From: DMER64 sp041654355
GTDB lineage: Bacteria; Bacteroidota; Bacteroidia; Bacteroidales; UBA932
Length of the DNA: 64,000 nucleotides
Assembly: GCA_041654355.1 (NCBI GenBank)
Contig: JBAZDQ010000003.1
Coordinates: 1 to 64,000, forward strand
Direction of reading: 5' to 3'
Of the stretch, positions 54,201 through 62,249 are shown piece by piece. Position numbers and translations under genes: made by a program. The notes below the pieces were generated by a model that saw only the letters and a program-made list of their open reading frames with translations, ran no database searches and had not been told where the DNA came from. Each line of letters begins with the position of its first letter. The stretch's first letter is position 1.

Positions 54201-56341
54201 CCGGTTCCGAAATCCGGGTACGCAGCGATTTTGAGGAAACCCTGGCCTTTTTGCCGCACCTGCTTCCGGACAGCACCGGCATGGTCCCTGTCTCTTTCCG
54301 TACGAACGGACTTTTGGGGACGTTTCGCATCCTTACCCTGGCTCACACCCCTGACGGGAAAAATACCACGGCAGAAGACACCCTGCTGGTAAAAAAAGAA
54401 GTTATGGCCATGCCTTCTTTTCCGGCTTATCTGAGAGAACACGACCGGATAGAGCTGACTGTTCCGGTTATCAACCTGACCTCATCTCCGATGGAAGGGA
54501 TTGCCTTCCTGAAAATTGGGGAAAACGAACTGGAAAAGCAGTCTGCCCGCCTGTTTCCTTCTGAAAGAACTCTTTTCAGCTGGAATTACACCACTCCCCG
54601 GTTTACCGATGAACGGATTCCCCTGGTGGAAATAACAGCAGGGTTCATAGGTCCCCACCACAGCGATGCACAACTAAATATCCTTCCGGTATTGCCCCTG
54701 AAAGAGCAAATCACCCGCGCCAGAACAAGGATACTTACCGGAAACGACGTGGTTACACTGGTCAAACAAAATAAAGAGTCACAGGCCACCCTGGATGTGA
54801 CCACCCCGTTTACGGCCGCAATCCAGGCTATTCCCTCACTCTGCGAACCTTCCGGGAACAACCTTATGGCCTGGATCCCGGCTTTTTACGCAAACAACAC
54901 GGGAGCCCGCTTGTTGCAGGAATTCCCCGGCATACTGCCGTCGTTGGACAAAGTGACTGAAGGACAAGCCTCGGCCTTTCAAAAAAACGCCCGGCTGACG
55001 GAGATTCTGATCTCACAAACGCCTTGGGCGGATTACCCGGGACGCGAGGCAGAAAGGATCCGGCGCCTGAAGCGACTGGGTGATCCCCGTTACATGCGAT
55101 CTTTCAATGAAAAAGCCCTGGACTATTTTGGGTCACTGCAACGGCCCGACGGAGGGTTTTCCTGGTTCCCGGGAATGGAGAGTTCGTATACGCTAACTTT
55201 GTATTTCCTGGAGGTTACGGGTAATATGAAAGAAAATGGAGTCGTTACAGGGGTGGATGATCGGGTACAGGAGCTTGCAAAAAAAGCCGTTCATTATGCG
55301 GACAGTTTGTTTGCCAAACGCTACAGTGAGACCGCTGACCCGGATGTTAACCGGGATGTTTTAACGTATTTTTATGTACGCAGCGCATTCCCGGAAATTC
55401 TGGCCGGTAAGGACATGCAAAAAGTGATTGAACATTATTCCGGTATTTTAAAAGAATCGTGGAAAGGAGCCACTGTGGCCGAAAAAGTCTTTCTGGCAGT
55501 TATACTGGAAAGAACCGATCAGAAAGAATCGCTTGCCCGGGTCTTATCCTCCCTAAGAGAATTTGCCGTATGTGATGCGGATCTGGGCTGTTATTTCCCG
55601 AACGCGGTACCCTATGACGGCCTGATGTATTCAGAAATGAAAGTACATGCCCTGCTGTTGCGTTTATTCAAAAACGATCCGATCATAAGGAACGGGATCA
55701 CCCGATGGTTGCTGGACAGGAAAGAAAACCAGATGTGGGAATCCGGATCTTCAACCACCGATGTGATCCATGCATTGCTTTATTACGGAAACGAAGAAAC
55801 AGCGGAGATGCCCCTTTACGAAACAGTTGTACGGGGCACGACATATACCGTCAGAAATCGCTCCCGGGCCCAATTGTATGTAACCCTATACGAACAAACC
55901 CTGGAAGACCTTCGTGAGGCCCAACCTTATTCCAACGGGATGGAGATTCACCGGGCTTTTTACCGGTTGCCAGACAACTCACTTATCTCTGAAAAAGACA
56001 CCCTCAAACGGGGAGAACGGATTGTGGCACGCTATTTTGTAACAAACGAACAAGCACGCAGTTTTGTACATATCAACGTTTCACATGCGGCCTGCCTGAG
56101 CCCGGAATCCGAAACATCCCAATACCAATGGAATGATTCCGGTTCGTGGTTTCGTGAGATCAAGACCGGATCCACACAATACTTTTTTCAAACCCTTTCC
56201 CGGGGAAAACATATGATTGAAGAACGGTTTTACGTTACACAAACAGGCATTTTCCAACAAGGAAGTATACGGATACAATCGTTATTCGCTCCCCGTTACA
56301 GGAGCTTTTCTCCGGGAAAAACCCTGATGGTTACCCATTGA
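51290..56341 (+). CDS. Giant alpha-2-macroglobulin-like exported protein without thioester
   Basis: A 1683-residue protein with a signal peptide (ending AAGGQ). It has an MG1-like helical N-terminal region and an MG2 domain around residue 390 (ASLFTDRKLYGNQDTLFFKG). The MG7/A2M segment is FPAYLREHDRIELTVPVINL, and an alpha/alpha-toroid thioester-type domain holds EKALDYFGSLQRPDGGFSWF. The reactive CxEQ thioester motif of protease-trapping A2Ms is absent: the equivalent region reads SLCEPSGNNLMAW. It therefore belongs to the non-thioester, Bacteroidota-type A2M family. It may guard the periplasm or surface against proteases, or act as a structural partner of the metalloprotease encoded just upstream. 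The start codon lies 4 bp after the HAD gene. Confidence 0.9.
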   Translation: MKKYAGLLIMLLLPLAAGGQDADHPATALVRMHEAFNRSARIADYPRMLSLMDSMMLMEIAIDRTARPRIYQNYKDYAPLFGKTAEGRVVHYLFLFSRFPEKRGENKVQLPATPAELSGIPASLYQKLLLNDPLVHPCFDLDELALFIVEDYPALIHLLEKGQGNVPHNLIAARYRQLLSLSVSGELKKAGLDSLIEQYPDTEPVSYVYLEKARLLTDDGHYEEALRISREAYRRFADSPVRESFSNMMDFLTRPSLDLQINKQLYPGSVAELIITRRNIKRYKLKILDGHGKRWCGKTYRYPDFPVYREVRDTVNITIPPEGSYTIAIKKGKTNTGSSFYSGKVAAMFRTRQDTGYIYATDLQSGKPFQKVEVRFVNDTRKPFLLEPDGFTPLDVRTGDSFRLSVPSENTVVPDTFSVPVTVRPWDFQYGEAEREIISASLFTDRKLYGNQDTLFFKGIVTKFKDGKCRTTAGQNYTVVLRNNANYRDTLDTVHVQTNDFGSFSGFFPPGTVRMNGSHSITFPGASAHIRIEAYTRPSFTLALSPVSQAYAFNDTIVQQGVVFNYAGFPLANTTVQCRVFFRSPFRPYYVHSKMSSGNHEGLIHSDTLKTGEEGEFQFAFPALRPPGDTSLHGMLELEITAVDITGETQQKTVLLPVSGFRYAIHPNFLHGEREVSDNILIREKRPFIRLNVKNSNGFDQDLPLTCYFLQHEDTVFTDVLHSGQLYQPPWDSMKSGRWKIAAGTEGTEPLSVSFYLLSLKDTISPADTALFFCPLEEDPPAFLLGTVNKPLYVLAEWYAGGSQVSKTHLLLEPGMKTFSFPGLPVGDNPPELRLVAVRDGQYIEFRHRWEKPAEESLPLHFVSLRRDTEPYSLESFGIMLPNKDNAEILVSIFNKSTDRLTPNNFYYQPAREPYRPIPAIRHHFMDLSTSRSKTESLPGLYYAAGRNAVASDMISQEESDSKAVSQPADTGSEIRVRSDFEETLAFLPHLLPDSTGMVPVSFRTNGLLGTFRILTLAHTPDGKNTTAEDTLLVKKEVMAMPSFPAYLREHDRIELTVPVINLTSSPMEGIAFLKIGENELEKQSARLFPSERTLFSWNYTTPRFTDERIPLVEITAGFIGPHHSDAQLNILPVLPLKEQITRARTRILTGNDVVTLVKQNKESQATLDVTTPFTAAIQAIPSLCEPSGNNLMAWIPAFYANNTGARLLQEFPGILPSLDKVTEGQASAFQKNARLTEILISQTPWADYPGREAERIRRLKRLGDPRYMRSFNEKALDYFGSLQRPDGGFSWFPGMESSYTLTLYFLEVTGNMKENGVVTGVDDRVQELAKKAVHYADSLFAKRYSETADPDVNRDVLTYFYVRSAFPEILAGKDMQKVIEHYSGILKESWKGATVAEKVFLAVILERTDQKESLARVLSSLREFAVCDADLGCYFPNAVPYDGLMYSEMKVHALLLRLFKNDPIIRNGITRWLLDRKENQMWESGSSTTDVIHALLYYGNEETAEMPLYETVVRGTTYTVRNRSRAQLYVTLYEQTLEDLREAQPYSNGMEIHRAFYRLPDNSLISEKDTLKRGERIVARYFVTNEQARSFVHINVSHAACLSPESETSQYQWNDSGSWFREIKTGSTQYFFQTLSRGKHMIEERFYVTQTGIFQQGSIRIQSLFAPRYRSFSPGKTLMVTH

Positions 56342-56400
56342 GTCAATGCACTTTTCAAAAGAAAATACCGGGTTTGAACTGATAAATAGAAAAAAACGTA

Positions 56401-56408
56401 TATCTTTG
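56401..56408 (+). promoter_or_regulatory. -7 element for rpsO
   Basis: TATCTTTG, with a 54-nt leader that includes a small CCCC-GATT-GGGG hairpin at 56412-56423. TTTG at 56373-56376 is a distant -33 candidate. Confidence 0.6.
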
Positions 56409-56462
56409 CAGCCCCGATTGGGGTAAAACTTATTATTAACCACTAAAAATCAATTGCTGACA

Positions 56463-56738
56463 ATGGCCGATTACTTAGATGCCCAAAAAAAGCAAGAGAT
56501 TTTCGGACAGTACGGAACGTCTAATAAAGACACCGGATCTGCAGAAAGCCAGGTCGCCTTATTTTCTTACCGTATCGCCCATCTTACCGAACACATGAAG
56601 TCCAATAAAAAGGACTACGGCACACAACGTGCCTTGCTCCGTTTGGTAGGTAAACGTCGCCGCCTGCTGGATTATCTGAAGGCCAACGACATTGAGCGGT
56701 ACCGTAATATTATTAAAGCGCTCAATCTCCGGAAATAG
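56463..56738 (+). CDS. rpsO: 30S ribosomal protein S15
   Basis: A 91-residue primary 16S rRNA-binding protein. The segments GTSNKDTGSAESQVALFSYR, IAHLTEHMKSNKKDYGTQRA and LLRLVGKRRRLLDYLKAND are the S15 hallmark. ATG 56463 is chosen; a TTG farther upstream would add three residues. The leader may carry the usual S15 autoregulatory structure. A terminator follows, separating it from pnp, with which it is commonly paired. Confidence 0.97.
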   Translation: MADYLDAQKKQEIFGQYGTSNKDTGSAESQVALFSYRIAHLTEHMKSNKKDYGTQRALLRLVGKRRRLLDYLKANDIERYRNIIKALNLRK

Positions 56739-56780
56739 CTTACAAAGCGATGGGAGCGCGTCTTCCTCGCAAACCAAACA

Positions 56781-56818
56781 AAGGCTGCACTCTCTCGTTG
56801 GAGAACAGCCTTTTTTTA
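56781..56818 (+). terminator. Rho-independent terminator after rpsO
   Basis: A 7-bp stem AAGGCTG (56781-56787) with CAGCCTT (56806-56812) is extended by an inner TCTC/GAGA helix and followed by seven T residues. It lies about 40 bp after the rpsO stop. Confidence 0.88.
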
Positions 56819-56935
56819 TAGAATTTCTTAATTATTCCGATCCAAATTAACGCAATCCGGGGATCGGGATAAGCGGAATGGATAATTTTTAACAACCCCC
56901 TTACAGGAAGGGGCGGATTGCAGATGAAAAAATAA

Positions 56936-59169
56936 ATGAAGATCATTAAGAAGGTCATTACATTGGATGATGGCCGTACCATTGAGATCGAAACCGGAAA
57001 ACTGGCCAAGCAGGCCGATGGTTCCGTAGTAGTGAAAATGGGTGGCACTATGCTTCTGGCAGCAGTCACCTGTGCAAAGAAGCAAAGCCCGACACGGACT
57101 TTATGCCGCTCTCTGTTGATTACAAAGAAAAATATGCCGCTGCCGGCAGGTATCCGGGCGGTTTTATGAAACGGGAAGGACGTCCTTCCGATTATGAGAT
57201 CCTGATCTCGCGTTTGATAGACCGTGCTCTCAGGCCTCTCTTCCCGGAAGATTTCCACGCAGACGTATTTGTAAACGTTTTTCTTGTCTCAGCAGAAAAA
57301 CAGATAATGCCTGATGCACTGGCCGGACTGGCTGCTTCTGCCGCTTTGGCAGTAAGCGATATTCCCTTTAACGGACCGATTTCGGAAGTCCGTGTAGGCC
57401 GTGTGAACGGGGAATTTGTCATCAATCCTTCCTTTAACCAGCTCATGGAAGCAGATCTGGACATCATGGTAGGAGCCACTTACGACAACATCATGATGGT
57501 AGAAGGCGAAATGAAAGAGGTCAGTGAAGCCGTTATGTTGGAAGCCATTAAGTTTGCCCACCTGGAAATCAAAAAACACTGCAAGGTACAGATGGAGCTG
57601 ATGGAAGAAACCGGCAAAACCGTAAAACGCGAGTATTGCCACGAAGATAACGATGAAGAGCTGCGCAAAGCCGTAGAAACTTTCTGTTACGACCGTTGTT
57701 ATGCTATTGCCAAATCAGGTGATGATAAGCAAACCCGTACCGAGGCTTTCGACGCATTGAAAGAAGAATTCATGGAAACCATTCCCGAAGAAGAACGCGA
57801 AGAAAAAGCCATGATGGTTACTCGGTATTATCATGATGTGGAAAAAAGGGCCATGCGCCGGATGATCCTGGATGAAGGTGTTCGTCTTGACGGTCGTTCC
57901 ACCACTGACATACGTCCCATCTGGAGTGAAGTGGACTATCTGCCTATGGCTCACGGTTCAGCTGTCTTCACACGCGGTGAAACCCAGTCACTGACTACCG
58001 TCACCCTGGGTACCAAACTGGACATGAAAGAAATGGACGAAGTATTGATCCAGGGAACTGAACAATTTGTACTCCATTACAATTTCCCGCCCTTCTCCAC
58101 CGGAGACGCCCGTCCCAGCCGCGGTGTCGGACGTCGTGAAGTCGGACATGGCAATCTGGCACACCGTGCTTTGAAAACCATGGTTCCCACAGGAGAAGCC
58201 AACCCTTACGCCATCCGAGTTGTATCCGATATCCTGGAATCCAACGGATCATCTTCCATGGCAACGGTTTGTGCCGGAACTCTGGCATTGATGGATGCGG
58301 GCATAAAAATCAAAAAACCGGTTTCCGGAATAGCCATGGGACTTATTACTGATGCCGGCAACAAGAAATTTGCCATTTTATCCGATATTCTGGGTGACGA
58401 AGACCACCTGGGAGACATGGACTTTAAGGTAACCGGAACAAGTGACGGCATTACCGCCACTCAGATGGATATCAAAGTTGACGGACTGCCCTACGAAGTG
58501 CTGGAACAGGCTTTGGAACAGGCACGCCAGGGAAGGCTTCACATCATGAACGAAATGATGAAAACCATATCCGAACCCCGCGCAGAATACAAACCTCACG
58601 TTCCCCGTATTGTACAAATCACCATTCCCAATACTTTCATCGGGGCTGTTATAGGAACAGGAGGCAAGGTTATCCAGGAGATCCAGAAAACGACCGGAAC
58701 AACCATTACCATTACTGAAAAGGGTGACTTTGGAATAATTGATATTTTCGGAGAGAACAAGGAAGGCATGGATGCTGCCCTGGCCACCATCAAAGCCATT
58801 ACCACGGTTCCCGAAGTCGGCGAAGTGTATACCGGCAAGGTAGTTTCAATTTTGGAATTCGGAGCTTTCGTAGAAATTCTTCCCGGCAAGGAAGGGTTGC
58901 TGCACATTTCCGAGCTGGACTGGAAGAAAGTGGATAAAGTGGAAGATGTGGTTAAAGTGGGTGAAGAGGTAACTGTCAAACTGCTTGAAGTTGATGAAAG
59001 AAGCGGTAAGCTGCGTCTTTCCCGTAAGGCTTTGATAGAAAAGCCCGAAGGTTACGTAGAACCCGAACGCAGACCGCGTCCTTCCAATGGAGACCGCAAC
59101 AACCGCGGTTTCTCCCGTGGCAATGACCGCGGCAACTCACACGGCAGAGGCGGAGACCGCCGCAGATAG
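56936..59169 (+). pseudogene. pnp: Polynucleotide phosphorylase, interrupted by a one-base frameshift
   Basis: 3'-5' exoribonuclease of the RNA degradation machinery. The frame from ATG 56936 encodes the N terminus (TIEIETGKLAKQADGSVVVK; MLLAAVTCAK) and then goes out of frame; the rest continues in the frame one base back. There it shows FMPLSVDYKEKYAAAGRYPG, two RNase PH domains (RDIRP-like TTDIRPIWSEVDYLP; GRREVGHGNLAHRAL), a KH domain (GAVIGTGGKVIQEIQ), an S1 domain (YTGKVVSILEFGAFVEILPG) and an Arg/Gly-rich tail. The break is at 57077-57082: inserting one G (GCAAAGGAAGCAAAG) restores the family sequence CAKEAKPDTDFMPLS. The span of 2234 nt is one short of a whole 745 codons. A sequencing or assembly error is the likeliest cause. 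A CCCCTT/AAGGGG hairpin lies in the leader. Confidence 0.92.
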
Positions 59170-59198
59170 TTTTCTTTAACAGCTATAATCTCAAGACT

Positions 59199-59240
59199 GG
59201 CTTTGCTGCTAACCAATAAGAGCACAAAGCCGGTTTTTTT
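59199..59240 (+). terminator. Rho-independent terminator after pnp
   Basis: GGCTTTG-C-TGCT pairs with AGCA-CAAAGCC (59199-59231, one bulge) around a 10-nt loop, followed by GGTTTTTTTG. Confidence 0.82.
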
Positions 59241-59283
59241 GTAACTGCCACAGCTTCCCGGCTGCGGCTTTAATTTCAATGTT

Positions 59284-59464
59284 GCGGCCACTGCTTTCCG
59301 TTTGCTACTCCCACTTCCAGACTGCGGCCACTGCTTTCCGTTTGCCACTCCCACTTCCAGACTGTGGCCACTGCTTTCCGTTTGCTGCTCCCACTTCCAG
59401 ACTGCGGCCACTGCTTTCCGTTTGCTACTCCAACTTCCAGACTGCGGCCACTGCTTTCCGTTTG
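59284..59464 (+). repeat. 40-bp tandem repeat array, five copies
   Basis: Units begin at 59284, 59324, 59364, 59404 and 59444 (last one truncated). The core is GCGGCCACTGCTTTCCGTTT, then GCTACTCCCACTTCCAGACT, with one or two substitutions per unit. The period of 40 is not a multiple of three, so each copy shifts the reading frame; the open frames that cross it cannot be repeat proteins in the usual sense. It lies between the pnp terminator and the 51-bp family array. Confidence 0.95.
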
Positions 59465-59466
59465 TC

Positions 59467-59525
59467 GCCACCAAAAAAACCGGGAGCTTTTTTGTATGCC
59501 GAGGCTCCCGGTTCTTTTTTGTGGC
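59467..59525. terminator. Long near-perfect inverted repeat with T runs
   Basis: A left arm at 59467-59487 (GCCACC, A-run, ACCGGGAGC) pairs with a right arm at 59504-59525 (GCTCCCGGT, T-run, GTGGC) with only a mismatch or bulge. The arms are about 21 nt and the loop about 16 nt. It sits directly after the 40-bp array and before the 51-bp array. It could stop readthrough from pnp on the plus strand or GH92 transcripts on the minus strand. Confidence 0.7.
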
Positions 59526-59547
59526 AGCAATCTGAGTTCATTATATT

Positions 59548-59825
59548 GATCCACGTATAGAGCCGTTTTTGTGGATGAACCTGTAGTTTTTTGCCATCCA
59601 TCCACATATAAGGCTGTTTTTGTGGATGAACCTGTAGTTTTTTGCCATCCATCCACATATAAGGCCGTTTTTGTGGATGAACTGCAGGTTTTTTGCCATT
59701 CATCCACATATAAGGCCGTTTTTGTGGATGAACCTGTAGTTTTTTGCCATCCATCCACATTTAGGGCTGTTTTTGTGGAGGAACTGTAGATTTTTGTGGA
59801 TGAACGGGAGGTTTTCCGCCATTTG
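59548..59825 (-). repeat. 51-bp tandem repeat array, second locus (inverted)
   Basis: Copies of GTTTTTGTGGATGAAC start at 59565, 59616, 59667, 59718 and 59769, exactly 51 bp apart, with a decayed copy near 59790-59825. On the minus strand a unit reads GTGGATGGATGGCAAAAAAC, then TACAGGTTCATCCACAAAAA, then CAGCCTTATAT. This is the same family as the array at 5046-5402, differing at roughly six of 51 positions. The ATCCACA/TGTGGAT hairpin is kept. It lies between the convergent 3' ends of pnp and the GH92 gene. Confidence 0.93.
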
Positions 59826-59992
59826 TAGTTTCCTGATTTTGGTTGACTACCTGAACGTCTTATCTCTGAGTAGCATTGACTTCAGGAACCGCCATTAGGA
59901 GTGGAGGCTTTTCTGCGGTGAACCAGAGACTTAGGAATTTCTCAAGAAACCGGGAACAGGTGATTCCGTATAACGCCAGGCAATTTGTAGTC
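59826..59992. other. Short spacer between the repeats and the GH92 gene
   Basis: About 165 bp after the decayed repeat copies. No gene, promoter or stable hairpin is obvious; it forms the 3' flank of the minus-strand GH92 gene. Confidence 0.5.
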
Positions 59993-62161
59993 TCACATCT
60001 CAAACTCAAGGAGGCCACCCGCCATGATATCCTTATAGTCTATATAAAACTTGTCATAGGGCTTTCCGTTCAGACGTATACTTTTAATACGGGAGTTGTC
60101 CGCGCTGTTATTATAGACCATTATGGTAAAGGTTTTTCCTGCTCCTACCTGAATGACCGCCTTATCCATAAGAGGAGAACCAAATATATAGCGGCCCCCT
60201 GCAGGTTCCACCTGGTAAAATCCCAGGGCAGAGAGGATGTACCAGGCCGACATCTGACCTACGTCTTCATTCCCGCTCAAACCGTCCGGGGCATCGTGGT
60301 ACATCGTTGTCAGTATTTCACGAACCCTGGCGGATGTCTTTTCCGGATACCCGGCATAAGCATACATGTATGCAATATGATGGCTGGGTTCGTTGCCATG
60401 GGCATACTGTCCTATCAATCCTGAAATATCGGGCGAGGCATCTTCTCCAAGATCTCCTTCCGCCACAAACAGAGAATCAAGTTTTAACCTAAAAGCTTCC
60501 CTGCTTCCGAAAAGTTCCATCAGGCCGGGAACATCGTGCGGGACAAGCCAGGTGTACTGCCAGGCATTCCCCTCGGTATAATCATCTTCCCTGTGAGAAG
60601 AACGGAAAGGAGAAAAAGTCTCCCGGAATTGTCCGGTTGAAGAGCGGGCCCGTATAAAACCGGTTTCCGGGTCAAACAAATGGATGTTTGCTTTACTGCG
60701 TTGGGTAAATAACTCCTCACCAGCCGTATCATCCAGTAGAGCCGCTACCTGTGCAACACACCAGTCCGCCAGGGCATACTCTAATGTTTTTGCCACCGTC
60801 TCGTTTGCCGGATCTTTGTCATAGGGAATATACCCGTATTCTTTGTACCATTCCAGGCCCCGTTCGTCCAGCATGGCAGACTGTTTCATAGCTTCGCAGG
60901 CACGGGCAGGATCACTAACGTACCCTTTCAGAACCAGGTCAGCCAGGACGGGAATGCCCGGGTTCCCTACCATACAATCTGTTTCATTTCCCATAAGATG
61001 CCAAACAGGAAGCTTTCCCTGTTGATCAAAGATATCCATCATGGTCCTTGCATAATCTTCCATTTTTTCCGGATGTATGATGGTTGCTAATGGATGAGCT
61101 GCACGGTAAGTATCCCATAATGAAAACGTTGTGTACTTTTTAAAACCGTCAGGATAGTCGTGATCACAGAACAAAGAAGGAGCGATCATGGTATGATAGA
61201 GTGCGGTATAAAATATCCTTTTGTAAGATTCATTATCGGTTTCATAGCGAATTTTCGCCAGTTCCCGGTTCCAGGCTTCATCCGCTTTTAAGCGAACGTT
61301 TTCAAAATCCCAGCCGGGCAATTCTGCTTGCAGGTTTTCCGCTGCTTTTTCCATACTCACAGGTGAAAGGGCAACTTTGACCAATACCTTGCCGTCCGAA
61401 GGAAGATCCGGCACCACCCGGGCATATGATCTGCGGGCCGTTATGCTGTGACCGCTTTCCGGAACAGTTTTGTCAAACATTTTTATTTCTTTCACAGGTA
61501 CTGAAAATACAACGGTAAAATATACCTCCTGGTGCCTGGCCCAACCGGTCGATGTCCGGTACCCTTTAATGGTCCTGTCTCCGTCCCATTCCAGGTGTCC
61601 TTCAATGGGACTGTCCCATCCAATTCCGTGCTCCAGATCAATGACCACACTTTTTTGGACTGTGTCCACGGGAAAAGTATACCGGTGAAAAGCCACCCGG
61701 GGCGTTGCCGTCAACTCGGCCCGGATTCCGGACCCTTCCAGTTCCACAGAATAATAACCGGGGCAGGCGTCTTCTTTATGGTGTTTAAATAAGGCACATA
61801 ATCCTTTGCGATCGGTTTGGACTTCTCCCGAAACCGGCATCAATGAGATGTCTCCCAGGTCCCCTACCCCGGTACCGCTCAAATGCATCTGGGCAAAACC
61901 TATTATGGTGGAATCCGAATAATGGTATCCCGAACACCAGTCCCAGCCCTGGTTATACTGGACGGGCCCCGCCTGGACCATGCCAAAGGGAACGTTGGCA
62001 CCAACAAAGACATGACCATGCCCTCCGCTTCCAATAAAAGGATCCACATATTGGGTCAATGAAACTGCATTATGATCCGGAGAATTATTTTGATCACAGG
62101 ATGTCATAAGGAAAAACACAGGCATCATAACCAAAATCGCAAAACAAAAACGGGTCTTCAT
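59993..62161 (-). CDS. Glycoside hydrolase family 92 alpha-mannosidase lipoprotein
   Basis: A 722-residue exo-alpha-mannosidase of the Ca2+-dependent GH92 family, used by gut and fermentative Bacteroidota on N-glycans or yeast mannan. The lipobox is MTSC near residue 22. Hallmarks are YVDPFIGSGGHGHVFVGANV, PFGMVQAGPVQYNQGWDWCS, GFAQMHLSGTGVGDLGD, the barrel region SLWDTYRAAHPLATIIHPEK, GNETDCMVGNPGIPVLADLV, and SGNEDVGQMSAWYILSALGF, which carries the catalytic-base region. It is divergent from a GH2 gene, so the two may process one glycan. Linkage specificity is not readable. Confidence 0.95.
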   Translation of the reverse strand: MKTRFCFAILVMMPVFFLMTSCDQNNSPDHNAVSLTQYVDPFIGSGGHGHVFVGANVPFGMVQAGPVQYNQGWDWCSGYHYSDSTIIGFAQMHLSGTGVGDLGDISLMPVSGEVQTDRKGLCALFKHHKEDACPGYYSVELEGSGIRAELTATPRVAFHRYTFPVDTVQKSVVIDLEHGIGWDSPIEGHLEWDGDRTIKGYRTSTGWARHQEVYFTVVFSVPVKEIKMFDKTVPESGHSITARRSYARVVPDLPSDGKVLVKVALSPVSMEKAAENLQAELPGWDFENVRLKADEAWNRELAKIRYETDNESYKRIFYTALYHTMIAPSLFCDHDYPDGFKKYTTFSLWDTYRAAHPLATIIHPEKMEDYARTMMDIFDQQGKLPVWHLMGNETDCMVGNPGIPVLADLVLKGYVSDPARACEAMKQSAMLDERGLEWYKEYGYIPYDKDPANETVAKTLEYALADWCVAQVAALLDDTAGEELFTQRSKANIHLFDPETGFIRARSSTGQFRETFSPFRSSHREDDYTEGNAWQYTWLVPHDVPGLMELFGSREAFRLKLDSLFVAEGDLGEDASPDISGLIGQYAHGNEPSHHIAYMYAYAGYPEKTSARVREILTTMYHDAPDGLSGNEDVGQMSAWYILSALGFYQVEPAGGRYIFGSPLMDKAVIQVGAGKTFTIMVYNNSADNSRIKSIRLNGKPYDKFYIDYKDIMAGGLLEFEM

Positions 62162-62222
62162 GATTCAAAATTTTTCCCAAGATAAGGAATTCCCTTAAGT
62201 TTGGCTTTTTTCATTTTTCAAG

Positions 62223-62230
62223 TAACTTTA
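62223..62230 (+). promoter_or_regulatory. Possible -7 element for the GH2 gene
   Basis: TAACTTTA is one base off TAnnTTTG and lies 19 nt before ATG 62250. Confidence 0.4.
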
Positions 62231-62249
62231 CGAAAATAATGCTTCAATC

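Noticed and set aside
57071..57090. Programmed -1 frameshifting in pnp
   Set aside because: There is no X XXY YYZ slippery heptamer or obvious downstream stimulator, and PNPase is not known to use recoding; a missing base is simpler.
59052..59789. Long antisense and sense frames through the 40-bp and 51-bp arrays
   Set aside because: The 40-bp period changes the reading frame at each copy, so no constant peptide repeat exists; the frames also overlap the end of pnp.
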